NCBI RefSeq assembly: GCF_028009165.1
Contig: NC_079242.1
Coordinates: 4,836,001 to 4,900,000, forward strand
DNA from: Akanthomyces muscarius
Lineage: Eukaryota; Ascomycota; Sordariomycetes; Hypocreales; Cordycipitaceae
Length of the DNA: 64,000 bases
Reading direction: 5' to 3'
Shown here: piece after piece, positions 32,133 to 43,000 of the stretch
How positions within the stretch are numbered: the first letter of the stretch is position 1
How the letters are laid out: every line of letters begins with the position of its first letter
The notes under the pieces: generated by a model
The model's input: only the letters and a program-made list of their open reading frames with translations
Database searches by the model: none
Told to the model about the DNA's origin: nothing
Translations under genes and position numbers: made by a program

Positions 32133-33329
32133 ATGAGACTATCAACATCAGCAACAGTACTGGCCACTGTTAGCTGCGCAGCAGCCTGCATACACAATGA
32201 CGCTCTAGAGGCTCGCGGACTTGGTCCGAGCCTCGATTGGTCGGCGTCATACGTCCCGTGAGTGTCAAACTGGGCTTGTTTGAGCCGTCGCAGGAAAGCT
32301 GACAACTCAGACAGACGGCTATTGAGACGGCAAGAAAGAAATGAGGTAAAAATCTTCTTCGGCCAGATTCAGAATGTCGGCGCAGAGATTTATGGCTGCT
32401 ACGCTGGTGGTTCTGACGATGTCGACAAAGTACCGCAAGGTATCCAGCCCGAGACTGTCAACCTAGGCAATGAAGGGTTCGATCCAAACCTGGACTTGGG
32501 CGTCATGGTCTACTACATTAAAGCCTCTCAAAATTCAGTGTTCATGTTTGACACATCGACAGCAAAGATCCTCGCCGACAGTTGCAATGAAAAACTGCAG
32601 CAGACTACTGGGCTCACCATTGAAAAGGTCATTCTGAGCCATGAGCATGGCGATCATGTCTCTGGTCGCAATGCAAAAAGCTTAAAGAATGTCCCAGTTG
32701 TGGCGCAAGACACGCTTGTGCAAAAGTTTGGCTTGAAGGACGGCGGAGATGTCGCTTTGAAGCAAGGGGAATCTCAAAGCTTTGCGATGGAGGACGGCAT
32801 GATGAATGTGACAAATGTACAAGCTCACACTCAGCTTGGGACAGTTGCCATGATCAACGGGGTTGCACTGATGGGAGATGAGCTGGAGAGCACCATCAAT
32901 TTCCTCGTCAGCAGGAATACACTGAAGCAGAGCAAGCAATTGCAGAAAAGCGACGACATACTTTCGCAAAACAACATTGTCAAAGTCTTGCCGGCTCACG
33001 GGAGTGGAGCAGCCTTGTTTAGTGGCCAATTTGGCCTCGATCTTCTGCAATCCAACCAAAAATACTTGCAGCTCATGGCTGCCAATCCCCAATCCGTGTG
33101 CTCGCAGGCGAGTAATCAGCAGCAGGAGGCCAAGGTCAAAGCCAAACTCGCTCAGTCAATTGGAGTTGGGGCAAAAGACATAACAGCTGCTTACTTTGCC
33201 ACCCACATCGATGAGAATTGCAGAACGGTGGGCGTCAGTGCGAAACAGGATGGACGGAATCAAAAGCAAGTGATGTTCCGGAATAGATCAGGAAGAAACA
33301 CCGAGCAGAACGCAAGCGAGTTGATTTGA
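32133..33329 (+). CDS. secreted metallo-beta-lactamase-fold protein
   Basis: Two exons, 32133-32257 and 32315-33329, give 379 residues. The short first exon encodes a signal peptide (VLATVSCAAACIH). The acceptor is the second of two CAG sites (ACTCAGACAG), because only it keeps the frame. The metal-binding signature SHEHGDHVSG is intact, and later ligands fit AHTQLG, MGDELE and LPAHGSG, an order resembling alkyl-sulfatase or other extracellular MBL enzymes. A basic LLRRQERN stretch just after the junction could be a Kex2-like processing site. The tail is Gln/Asn/Lys-rich. The stop codon is followed immediately by dispersed repeat copy A, and beyond it the opine dehydrogenase gene converges. 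Its substrate is unknown. Confidence 0.8.
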
Positions 33330-33540
33330 GGCTTGCGCTTCAAAAGCTAGGGCTCACTGGTTAGAATCAAGTCTATAGAGCTACTAGTACAAGTTACATT
33401 GATGCTGAGTCAGGGCTATCTTACAATTGATGAAGATCTATTTTGTATTTCTTTTTTTCATTTAGTATCTATTTTGCAATACTCTCGTGACCTCGTGTAT
33501 ACATCTTATGATTAGGGTTAGGGTCAAAGATTTGCCCGCT
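33330..33540. repeat. dispersed repeat, copy A
   Basis: This ~200-base sequence aligns along its length with 43295-43490 and in part with 44505-44672. Shared pieces include GGCTTGC, CAAAAGCT, TAGAGCT, GAGTCAG, AAGATC and a G-rich end that here reads TTAGGGTTAGGG. It begins right after the MBL stop codon and runs over the last codons of the opine dehydrogenase gene. Confidence 0.7.
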
Positions 33541-34666
33541 GACTTCTGCTCGAATGGTGTACATGCTCTTCGCAGTCTTCACTCGACTCATCCGTTACCC
33601 TGAAAGCTCTGAGAATCTCTTTCGCAGAAGCATTACCCCTGACCCCGAAAGTTTGCAGAGTTCTGCCAGCCCCCTGATAGTCAACCTGGTTGATGCACAT
33701 GCTCGAGAGAATCCACCCGTCAATGACTGGCGTGGGCACCTTCAGCGCCTTTCCCAAGCTGGCTACCGGTACACACCAGAATGGGATGTCTTGAGAAATC
33801 TGTCGAGCTTGGAGACTGTCTGGTAGGCCTGGCTTCTTGTTCAGGGCATCGATCTGCTGCATAAACGTGGCCAGATCAGTGTGCTCTGTGCCGTAGTCGC
33901 TGTTGAACATTTCGAGAATGTCTTCCAAGTCGGTAAACCCAAGAGCGGCAGCAATCGCTAAGCGTTCTCTGTCCGCCGCTAGCATGAGACTGCAAACTTC
34001 AGCTGTCATGCAGTCGCGATAGAAGAATAAGTTTGCCTTGTTGTTGATTGCGCCCATGTTGGAAAGCATAGTTGGCGGGTGGACCACGCCGTGATTGGTA
34101 GCCAAGTCGAGCTTCAACGTGTTGGAGTACCATATAAGTGGAATAGAAAAGACCCGACTCAGCACATTGCGGACAGATAGGTCTATCTTGCCAAAGCCTG
34201 CAATTTCGAGGCGTTTCTTGATACCGTTGAACCGTATCCGAGTCTCTCCCGTGTTTGTCTCTTCAGTTCTAGACGTATAGGGAGATCTGGATGTGCATAC
34301 TATTGCGTGGGCAGTGACTGTTGCGGCTGCCACGGGCCCAACAAAATTTCCCGTAATGAAGACGACGATGTGCCGATGGAGGTTGTGTCCGGCGAGCTCT
34401 GTCAAGATTGCTCTATGCCCAGTTGTCGGGACGGCCACAATGATAACATCTGCGTATTGCACGAGTTTAGAGAAGTTGGTTGTGAACGCTGGATAAAATC
34501 GACCGGTCATTGCTTCGGAAGCTTCCAAGTAATTTTGACTGGCTAGTCGATCAAAAATGGTGCGATGACCAGGAGCTGCCCAAAGGATTGTCTGAACGCC
34601 GCGGCTCTCCAGATCTGCAGCAAGCGCACACCCAACATGGCCAACTCCAACGATCGCGACTCTCAT
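33524..34666 (-). CDS. octopine/nopaline-type (opine) dehydrogenase
   Basis: Single exon, 380 residues. The N-terminus is a Rossmann fold (VAIVGVGHVGCALA, Gly7-x-Gly9-xx-Gly12) followed by ADVIIVAVPTTGH. The C-terminal half is the helical PF02317 domain, with the conserved NHGVVHPPTMLSNMG stretch and later GTEHTDLATFM. Enzymes of this family reductively couple the amine of an amino acid to a 2-oxo acid with NAD(P)H, giving opines or opine metallophores. Fungal members are rarely studied. The gene is convergent with the secreted MBL gene, and its neighbours on the other side are an MFS exporter, a dioxygenase and an NRPS, which argues for a role in making a small molecule. The last residues (SQRANL) and the stop lie inside dispersed repeat copy A, so the C-terminus may be remodelled. 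Confidence 0.87.
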   Translation of the reverse strand: MRVAIVGVGHVGCALAADLESRGVQTILWAAPGHRTIFDRLASQNYLEASEAMTGRFYPAFTTNFSKLVQYADVIIVAVPTTGHRAILTELAGHNLHRHIVVFITGNFVGPVAAATVTAHAIVCTSRSPYTSRTEETNTGETRIRFNGIKKRLEIAGFGKIDLSVRNVLSRVFSIPLIWYSNTLKLDLATNHGVVHPPTMLSNMGAINNKANLFFYRDCMTAEVCSLMLAADRERLAIAAALGFTDLEDILEMFNSDYGTEHTDLATFMQQIDALNKKPGLPDSLQARQISQDIPFWCVPVASLGKALKVPTPVIDGWILSSMCINQVDYQGAGRTLQTFGVRGNASAKEILRAFRVTDESSEDCEEHVHHSSRSQRANL

Positions 34667-35899
34667 TTTCGCAAAACTGTGTAACTAGTTGTCAGCCACC
34701 GGAGTATACGTATGGGGGTTGGCTTTTATGCTGGCAAAACTCACCAATTGGCCTTGCTATATAGATAGGTGTCTTTTGTTAGGAACTGAGAAAAGATCGT
34801 ATTAAGACAGGATTTTCTTACTAGGAGAGGGGGCAAGAGGAATAGAGAGTAGCTAGAGTCAACAAAAGACTTATACATTTGACTAGGCATACCTGACAGT
34901 GTGACATGGTTTCTAGGCAGTCGACACATGCTAGCCTATCATAAATCATCCCGTTCCAGCATTGCGCAAAAGTCCCGACTTGCAAAATTGAAAACCATGC
35001 CCCTGCCCGTATGCTGCCGTTCATTCAAAACAAGGCTCTTGCCCATGTCCTGCAGCCAAATCTGCATTCATTTCAGAGCTGAAAAATAGCCCCGCCAATT
35101 CGTTTATTTATCTCGGCCTCATAAACCTCTGCATCATAAGTCCAAGGGGGAGCCCCATCGGTGCTTAGAATGGTTCATGCTTGTAGACCATGCAATACGT
35201 ATTATCAATACGCAGAAACTTCCAGGCACCTCTCATTTTTGGTCAAAGGACCATGCGCGATGGTGGACCGTTGATACTTGCGGGGGGTGCACATCCGTCG
35301 CGCTAGGGGTAGGGGGTGTACACAGGAGTGAATGGCGCCATGTGGTGGCGAATCTGCGAAATCTTGATCCCCACAAGATGAATCAAACAGGAGGCGGCGA
35401 TGGCTTGTGTTATTACAAGGCTCCGAACGTTGAGGGATGATTGGGCTGGTGTTCGCAAGGCTCCGTACCCTCCACAAATCTTCCTGCATGTTTGAGGTAA
35501 TTCTTTTAGATAAGACGAAGTGTTACAGGGTCTAGTTGCTCTCGAGTGGCCCGCACGGCTATACGGCATCTGGTAACCGCTGCGGATTCAACTGATTGCG
35601 CACCATTATGGAGACTTGGGAAGCTGCACCCACAAGCCGTCGCGGGAGATCGTCAGAACCACAGCCTCGCACGTGACGGCAACGGGATGGGCCTCTGCCT
35701 CCAGTCAGTTCCGTCCCTGGTGAAATGCAACCTGCTCATTCATTTTGGGCTGTTCCTTTGGGCATCGTTGTGGATACTCGGAAGCATACCAGGCAACCTC
35801 CGTTGGCCACTGCGAGCTTCTCTAGCTTTGAACTTTTGGGGGTTGTTCGGGAGACACACACACAACGTACCAACAAAGGCACTGCGCATTTTTCCCAGC
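34667..35899. promoter_or_regulatory. 1.2-kb divergent gap between the opine dehydrogenase and MFS genes
   Basis: The genes on either side diverge, so both promoters should be here. Short open frames at 34.7-35.6 kb show no protein-like pattern. The frame leading into the MFS gene is open from 35546, but the part before 35900 lacks family character. Confidence 0.4.
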
Positions 35900-37826
35900 A
35901 TGGTTCCAGAAAAACATGGCCTTGCCCATGATGGTATGGGTAGCGAGTGTGACGAGGGCGCGCGCATCAATGCCGCCCAAGGTGGTGTCCAAGCCGCTGC
36001 GGCGCTGGCCGCGCCTGCTCTGGTCATGCCGCCTGATACTGAGCCACTGCGGCCGTACTCGGTCTTCACAGGGCTGCAAAAGCGGGCGATCATTCTCTCT
36101 GCTTCCTTCATGGGGCTATTGTCCTTCATGGGGAGCAGCATTTACTTCCCGGCGGTAAATCAGGTATGCATGGCTCTATTCCGTCTTTGCCGTTGCAGTT
36201 TTATTGAACACAACGTTAGATTGCTCATGATCTCAATATCTCCAATTCGAAAATCAATCTGTCGGTTACGACATTCCTAGTGCGTCTGAACAAGCGAATT
36301 ATAACGTGACCTTGTCATTTTTGCTTATGGGTAGAGATAGGTCGTCCAAGGCATCGCGCCCACGATGATTGCGGGTTTCTCCGAAACCGCCGGAAGAAGA
36401 CTGGCCTACATTATTTGCTTCATCATTTCCATCATCGCCAATCTAGGGTTAGCGTTGCAGAACAACTACTATGCCCTGCTTTTCTTGCGAATGCTGCAGT
36501 CGGCAGGTAGCTGTGGTATAATGAGCCAAGCGTACGTGGTGAAATATTAATCCCCCCCACCCCCAACAAATTGCCGCGCTGAAATCGAGTCAAGCCTTGT
36601 TGGAGACTGTATAGTTTCCGCAGAGAGAGGGGAATATCTTGCATATTCCTCTGTGGCTGCGACCCTTGGTCCCTCGCTCAGTCCAGTCCTAGGCGGCTTG
36701 ATCAGCCAACGTGCAGGGTGGCACTGGTAAGCTAAGCTGCGTGCTCACGCAAGTAGCCCGTCCAAAAGCTAAGCCAAAATCAGGATATTCTGGTTTCTCG
36801 TCATCATGTCTGCAGCTACGCTTGTCCCACTGGTGCTCTTTCTTCCAGAGACATGCCGTCAGATTGTCGACGACGGATCCATTCCCGCGCCGCTGCTCTG
36901 CCAAAATCTGACTGATGCAATTCGGTTCAAGGATGGGCATTTGAGGGGTATCCCGGTTGATTATGAAAAGCAGGCAGAGTTGCACAAGAAATTTCGCCTT
37001 GCTGTCCCCAATCCTCTTTGGACGCTGCGCATACTTGCGAATCCTGCCTCTGCGCTCCTAGTGCTAACATTGAGTCTTGGTGGGTCTACCTGCTGTATAT
37101 TTTGTTGCGAAGGTGCCAGACTAATAGTAATATAGCGAATGTATGCTACTATGCTATATTCACCGACATGTCCAAGATTCTCTACGACCTCTACGGCTTC
37201 TCCAACACGCAGATCTCGCTCGTTGCGCTACCAGTGGGTGCTGGAACTATTGTGTCAAGCTTTGTGACCGGTATGCTCCTGGATTGGAACTACCGTCGCC
37301 ACGCCAGAAAACTCCAGATTCCGCTTGAGAAACATATTCAAGTGGACAATTCCAAACTTCCGCTCGAGTTAGCCCGGCTCCAGGTGGGGTTACCACTCAT
37401 GTTCCTCGTCGTGGTTGGTGTTGTCGGCTATGCCTGGACGCTCCAAAGCGGCCTGTCAATCGCAGGTCCGCTCGTGTTCCTCTTCATCGTTGGATACGGT
37501 GTAAGCGCTACCTCACAGGTTACTATTGTGCTGATGGCCGATTTTCAGTAAGTGACCTCGACGACAGGCACATTCGGTGAACACCGCTAATTAGAGATTT
37601 TAGCCCCGGCCAGTTCGCTGTCGCAGCGGCAGCGAGAAATGTTGGCCAATGCATCCTGGCTGCTGTTGTAAGCGCCACGATAGAGCCAATGTCTCAGGCT
37701 ATGGGAAGCAGCTGGGCTTACTCTACTTTGGCATTTATATTTGGGCTCAGCTTATTAGGTCCAGTGGCAGTCTTAAGATATGGTACGAAATGGCGAGGCC
37801 AGAAGAAAGTTAGCCGACATTATTGA
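35900..37826 (+). CDS. MFS exporter, DHA1 (drug:H+ antiporter) type
   Basis: Seven exons, 35900-36163, 36220-36279, 36341-36531, 36595-36726, 36784-37079, 37136-37547 and 37604-37826, join in frame to 525 residues. The first membrane span is AIILSASFMGLLSFMGSSIYFPA. The loop motif reads GFSETAGRR (motif A, G-x-x-x-D/E-x-x-G-R-R). VSAERGEYLAYSS and GPSLSPVLGG (motif C-like) are typical of fungal QDR/FLR-like 12-span exporters. LPETCRQIVDDGSI marks the central loop. A 14-residue Pro/Glu-rich N-terminal tail precedes span 1. It probably exports the product of the surrounding cluster or confers self-resistance. All six introns are 56-63 bases. The coding sequence shows no breaks. Confidence 0.87.
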
Positions 37827-38092
37827 GAAGTGGGCTGGACTTTAAGTTCATCGCATTTACCATTTTGCATACTTTGAAGAGTAGTTATAATACAAAAAGA
37901 AGCAGTACCTTGGAACTTCAAATTTTGCGAAAGCTTTCCGTTGTGACATTTGACATTAGCTTTTACTACATCTTGCGAATGGACATTTCGCGATTAAGGA
38001 AAGACGCAGTTCAAAATACAAATAGAAATACTTGAAAACCTGTGCAGCCTCAACTAACTCCCTAGAGACCGCGAGTCGCTATGTTTAGGCTT

Positions 38093-39356
38093 TTATCGCT
38101 TAAATGGCGTCTCATACGGCTTTTCGGCCAGGGGCGTAATGCGAGCAATATGACGCCTCTGCCCGTCCTTCCAGTCAATCAGCGCCGTGTGTTGCGTGAC
38201 ACGGTTGTCCCAAACCACGACTGTGTCCTCTTCCCATTTGACTCGAGAGTGGAAGTCCGCGCCGAAAGCGATGTGGTTGAAAAGAAATGACAGGAGCATA
38301 TCGCTCTCCTCCTGCTTCATTCCTACAATTCCTCGCGTGGCTTAAAATTGATTAGTATCATTTGTATCATTTCAAAGGTTCTGAATGGAGACGTTACATT
38401 GTGGGTTAATGAACAAGGCCTTTTCGCCCGTTGCAGGGTGGGTTCGTACGATCGGATGAACGGACTGTACCGGCTCACGGCGCAAGACACCTCCCCTTGA
38501 AACGCTGGCATTAGCCTGTTCGACTCCGGAATGCACAGCCTGCAGTCCGTGCAAGCGCTCCTGGAGTACCGGGCTCAGCCGTCTGTACGCCTCAACCGTG
38601 TTGGCAAATAGTGTGTCGCCTCCCGTCTCCGGCTTTTCGAGCATGTACAAAAATGCTATGCCAGGGGGCTGCCTTTCGTAAGTCACGTCAGAATGCCAGG
38701 CAACGGAGCTGTTGCGTGTCTCCAGGAACTTGCTGGCGCTCGTGTCGCCCGCGGCTCGGTGCACGAGGTGGATTTCAGGATAGCCAGCCGGGGACCCCGA
38801 GGTGGGGTGGATGTGAAGAGGACCAAAGTAGCGAGCGAACTCGAGTGCTTCTGGTATGGAAAGAGATGCAAAGTCTTGCTTGCGAAAGGCCACTACCTTT
38901 CGCTCTGCCACATATCGAGCGAGCTGGTTCTTACCGGCCGGAGAGAGCTTGCTAATTTGGATGCCGTCCACTTCCGTACCAATGGTGGGCGTGAGGTGCG
39001 TCACTTTTGCACCATTGGCAAGCAATTCCTCATATGATGTATCGACGTCTTTTCCGCGCTCAAGGTGTGTAAACGGCTCCAAAGGTGGGTATTTCTGAGA
39101 ATGATCCCAAGTTGGCAGGTAGTTTGGATACTTGGTTATCGTCAGTATGAAATTTCCTTCCAAATCAATATTGAAGTTAGAGAATCAATTCAAAAGATAC
39201 CTTTGCTGCGCTATAGCTCTTTCTACCCTCTTCCGCATCTTTATCGTATGCAATTGGCAAATGCTCCTTGTAGTTTCCCGTCGTTGCCTGATCCAATGGC
39301 GGCTTGGCCACTGGAGGCTCACGGGGAGAAGGTGTTTCTATGGTTGAGGGTGCCAT
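38093..39356 (-). CDS. TauD-family Fe(II)/2-oxoglutarate dioxygenase
   Basis: Three exons, 39356-39201, 39130-38398 and 38340-38093, give 378 residues. The enzyme should couple oxidative decarboxylation of 2-oxoglutarate to hydroxylation or C-S/C-N/C-O bond cleavage of a substrate. The iron ligands are in WHSDV (His198, Asp200) and the distal His347 in DNRVTQHTA. The 2-oxoglutarate-binding Arg363 follows in RRHIARITP. VTHLTPTIGTEVDGIQ and HPTSGSPAGYPEIH are typical of the fungal taurine-dioxygenase-like group. No targeting signal is seen. It shares a 649-base divergent promoter region with the NRPS gene, which suggests co-regulation and a role in tailoring its amino-acid product or precursor. 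Sulfonate use is the alternative role. Confidence 0.87.
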
Positions 39357-40005
39357 TTTTCTTGCAGAAAGAAGACCATGAAATCGAATGAAGTGCAGGA
39401 CCAAATAAAGTAGGAGAGGACACGAGAAAAATGGACAAGGATGGGCAGGTGACGAGCGCCGCGTGAGAGATGGTATGAGAGAACCTCTACAGAGACGCTT
39501 TATCAAAAGTTCCACAGGAACCATCCTTCTCTATCTACTTTCGGCATTTCGGCATATCGGCAACGCATTGAAGGAGCAGCACGCATGCAAAGGTGGTCGA
39601 GGCCTCGTAGGCTCTTACACCGTGCAGCTTTGCTTGCATAGACCCATGTCCGTACCCTCAGGACGACTCAGGCCATGCACTAGCGCCACTTGTCTGAACC
39701 CACTCGAAGTCGGCTGCTGAAGGTTATTTGTCTCATGAAATTACCGCAGTTCATGATAATTTAGGTGCTGGGGGCGTGGCCGTCACATTTCTAACATTCA
39801 CGCCCTTTGCGCTACGCAGCCTTGCTTACGCTGATCTGGCTAAACCCAAGGCAGTGCATAAGACAATCCCTCATGGCAATGACTGCATCGACTCGTATAA
39901 ATTTTCGTTGTCAGGCTGTCACGTCAACTTGAAATCCGGAGTATCCTCCGCAGCAAGTATCGTCGCTGTAGTTGTCTCTATCGCCTGAACCTCTCAAAGC
40001 ATGCC
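39357..40005. promoter_or_regulatory. divergent promoter of the dioxygenase and NRPS genes
   Basis: This 649-base gap separates two divergent start codons and holds no gene. A compact shared region like this is common for co-regulated cluster genes. No CCTCGGC motif was seen. Confidence 0.5.
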
Positions 40006-43000
40006 ATGGCAGAGGAGCGACCACTCTTTAGTTCAGTTGACATGCAGCAAGTCATGCGCTGGAATAGCAATATTCCGACAGCGGTCAGTGCCCTTGCGCA
40101 TGACTTGGTCCAAATTCGAGTGCTGGAGCACCCAGAGCAGCCAGCAGTCTGTGCGTGGGATGGCAACTTGAGCTATCGAGAGCTTGACACGCTCGCATCA
40201 CACCTGGCATGCCATCTTACCGCTCAGGGCGTTGGACCCGAAATCCTCGTCCCGTTATGTTTCGAGAAGTCAAAGTGGATAATTGTATCTATGCTGGCTG
40301 TCCTGAAATCTGGAGGAGCCTTCGTTTCTCTGGATCCGACACAACCGCAAAGTCGCCTCCGACACATGATTCAGAAGACTCGGGCCAAACTAATGCTCGC
40401 TTCGCAAAAATACGCACAACTCTGGGGAGACATCATCCCAGTGGTTTTGGTGGTCGATTCTTCCATAGGCGGCGGCGGCCTCCAAGGAACAACAAACGAC
40501 GTCGCACGAGCAACGCCTAAAAACGCCGCATATGTTATATTCACGTCGGGAAGTACCGGCCAACCGAAGGGCTGCGTAATCGAGCATGAACAGCTATGCA
40601 CAAGCGCGACCCATGGTGGAAGAGCCATGGGAATGGACCAACGGCCAAGAATGTTGCAAATCGTTAGCTACGCCTTCGACGCATGTATTATCGAGATCAT
40701 TTACACGTTGATCTTTGGCGGGTGTGTCTGCATTCCTTCCGACTGGGATAGATTGAACAATCTTGCTGGATCTATAAGCAGGATGCAAGTGACCAGTGCT
40801 TTCTTTACACCATCGCTCTTCCGGAACATTGAGCTGCAAGACATTGGAGAACTTCACACTGTGATACTTGGCGGCGAAAGCGTTCCCGAAGATTTGATCA
40901 ACAAGTGGAAAACCAAACTCAGACTCATTTCTGCGTATGGCCCTACCGAGTGCGCTGTGGCCGTCACCGTTCTGGATTACAGCTCATCAGAGCATGGGCC
41001 CGGCGACCTGGGCAAGCCTTTCGTTGGAGCATGGGTTGTCGACCAGAATGACCCTAACAAGCGGTTGGCCGTTGACGCTGTCGGTGAACTTCTGGTTGAG
41101 GGTCCGACTGTGGGCCGTGGCTACTTGGACGAAGCCGCAAAGACCGAGAAAGCTTTTATACCTCCTCCGCACTGGATGCAAGCGACAGGCCGGCAGGGTC
41201 GCCTATATAGAACAGGCGATTTGGTCAAATTCAAGAAGGACGGAACCCTGTTCTTTCTTGGTAGAAAAGATAACCAAGTGAAAATCCGAGGCCAGCGTTT
41301 GGAAATGGGTGAGGTGGAGCATCAGCTTCAGAAGGTCTTTCCGAGCTCTACGGAAGTCATAGTCGAGGCTGTGGCGCCGACAGCCAGCTCCGGCTCCCCC
41401 ATATTGATGGCATTTCTGCGAATGGCCGATAACATGGGTCATCTCAAGTGGGAGCAGGATAGCCCTTGCGTCATGACTTCTTCGAGCGAGCAGGGGCTTT
41501 TTCGCTCCCTTGTTACGCAAGCAACTGCAAGCCTGTCGCTTGTCCTTCCAACGTACGCAATACCGACATTTTTTATCCCAGTTCAGAGCTTTCCTTTCTC
41601 CTTTTCTGGTAAACTAGACCGGAAGAGGCTTCGCAATATGGCTGCCGAGTTATCCGTGGCCGAGCTCGATAGTTTCACTGGCGAAACAGCAAATCGACAG
41701 TTGACGGCGCTGGAGCAACGATTGTCAGTCCTTTGGCAATCTGTACTTGGAGTGTCGAAAGTCGAAGCTTCAGACAATTTTTACCACCTCGGCGGAGACT
41801 CTGTAGTTGCTATAAAGCTCGTGGCCACGGCTCGTGCCGAGGGCTTATCCCTGACCGTGGCCATGATCTCACAGCACCCGGTCTTGGCTGACATGGCACT
41901 GTGCACTTCCGCTGTAGAAGCTCTCCCGCCCGTTGTACCTTTCTCTTTGCTTTCTGAACATACTGTATCAAGAGTTCTTGACGCAGCTAAACTCTCCAGG
42001 AACCAGGTCGAGGATGTTTACCCCGCGAGCACACACCAGGACTACTTTGCAGCACCGCCAAACAGTTATTTTCTGCAGTGCGTCTTTCGTCTACCTCCAC
42101 ATATGGATGCTGAGAAACTCATAACCTCTTGGGAAACTGTTGCTACCGAGAACGCTATTTTGCGAACACGCCTTGTGCAGATTGCTGGCGGCAGAAACTT
42201 CCAAGTCGTAATGAAAGGCAAGCTCGAATGGAAGCGCGAAACATCGCTAGAGAGGTTTCTCGACAAGGACAGGGCTTCTCGCATCGGTTACGGAGACCTC
42301 ATTACTCGCTTCGCTATCGTGGATGACGAGAGCAGCGGTAAGCGATTCTTTGTTTGGTCGGGATCGCACGCCTGCTATGATGGCACAGCTGTCCCCATGC
42401 TATACGGAGACTTGGAGCATGCCTTTCGAAACGAAATGTCGCCCTACCAAGGACTTAAGTTCAATCAATTTATCAAGCACACTGTTCTCGCTGACCAAAC
42501 TCTCGCCGAGTCATTCTGGCGAACCTATTTGGCGGGTTCCAAATCATCCAGGCCGACACAGCTATTTTGTGTGGTCCCTGAATCGCACAATATCGTGGCA
42601 GACGTCAATCTTGCGCGAAAGTTTAGCCTGCGCAAAACGCAAACGTCTGAAATCACAATCTCCACCATGACAGAGGTTGCAATGGCTCTTGTATTTAGTC
42701 GGCATTTGCAGTCTGAAGAGGTGGTCTTTTCTCAATACCGTACTGGTCGCAACGTGCCACTTCCCGGTGTCGAGGAAATGATTGCGCCAGCAATGACAAA
42801 GATTCCTCATCGCTTTCATGTAGCGGCCGACCGGAACATACGAGACCTGCTTTACTCTTCCCAACACGACCTCAATGCGATGGCTGCTTTTGAACACCTT
42901 GGCTGGGACAAGATCAAAAGTCTCAGCGACGACACGATGGCGGCCTGCGACGCTGCCATCTATGTTACCGTCTCCGCCGGATCAGACTACATCACAAACA

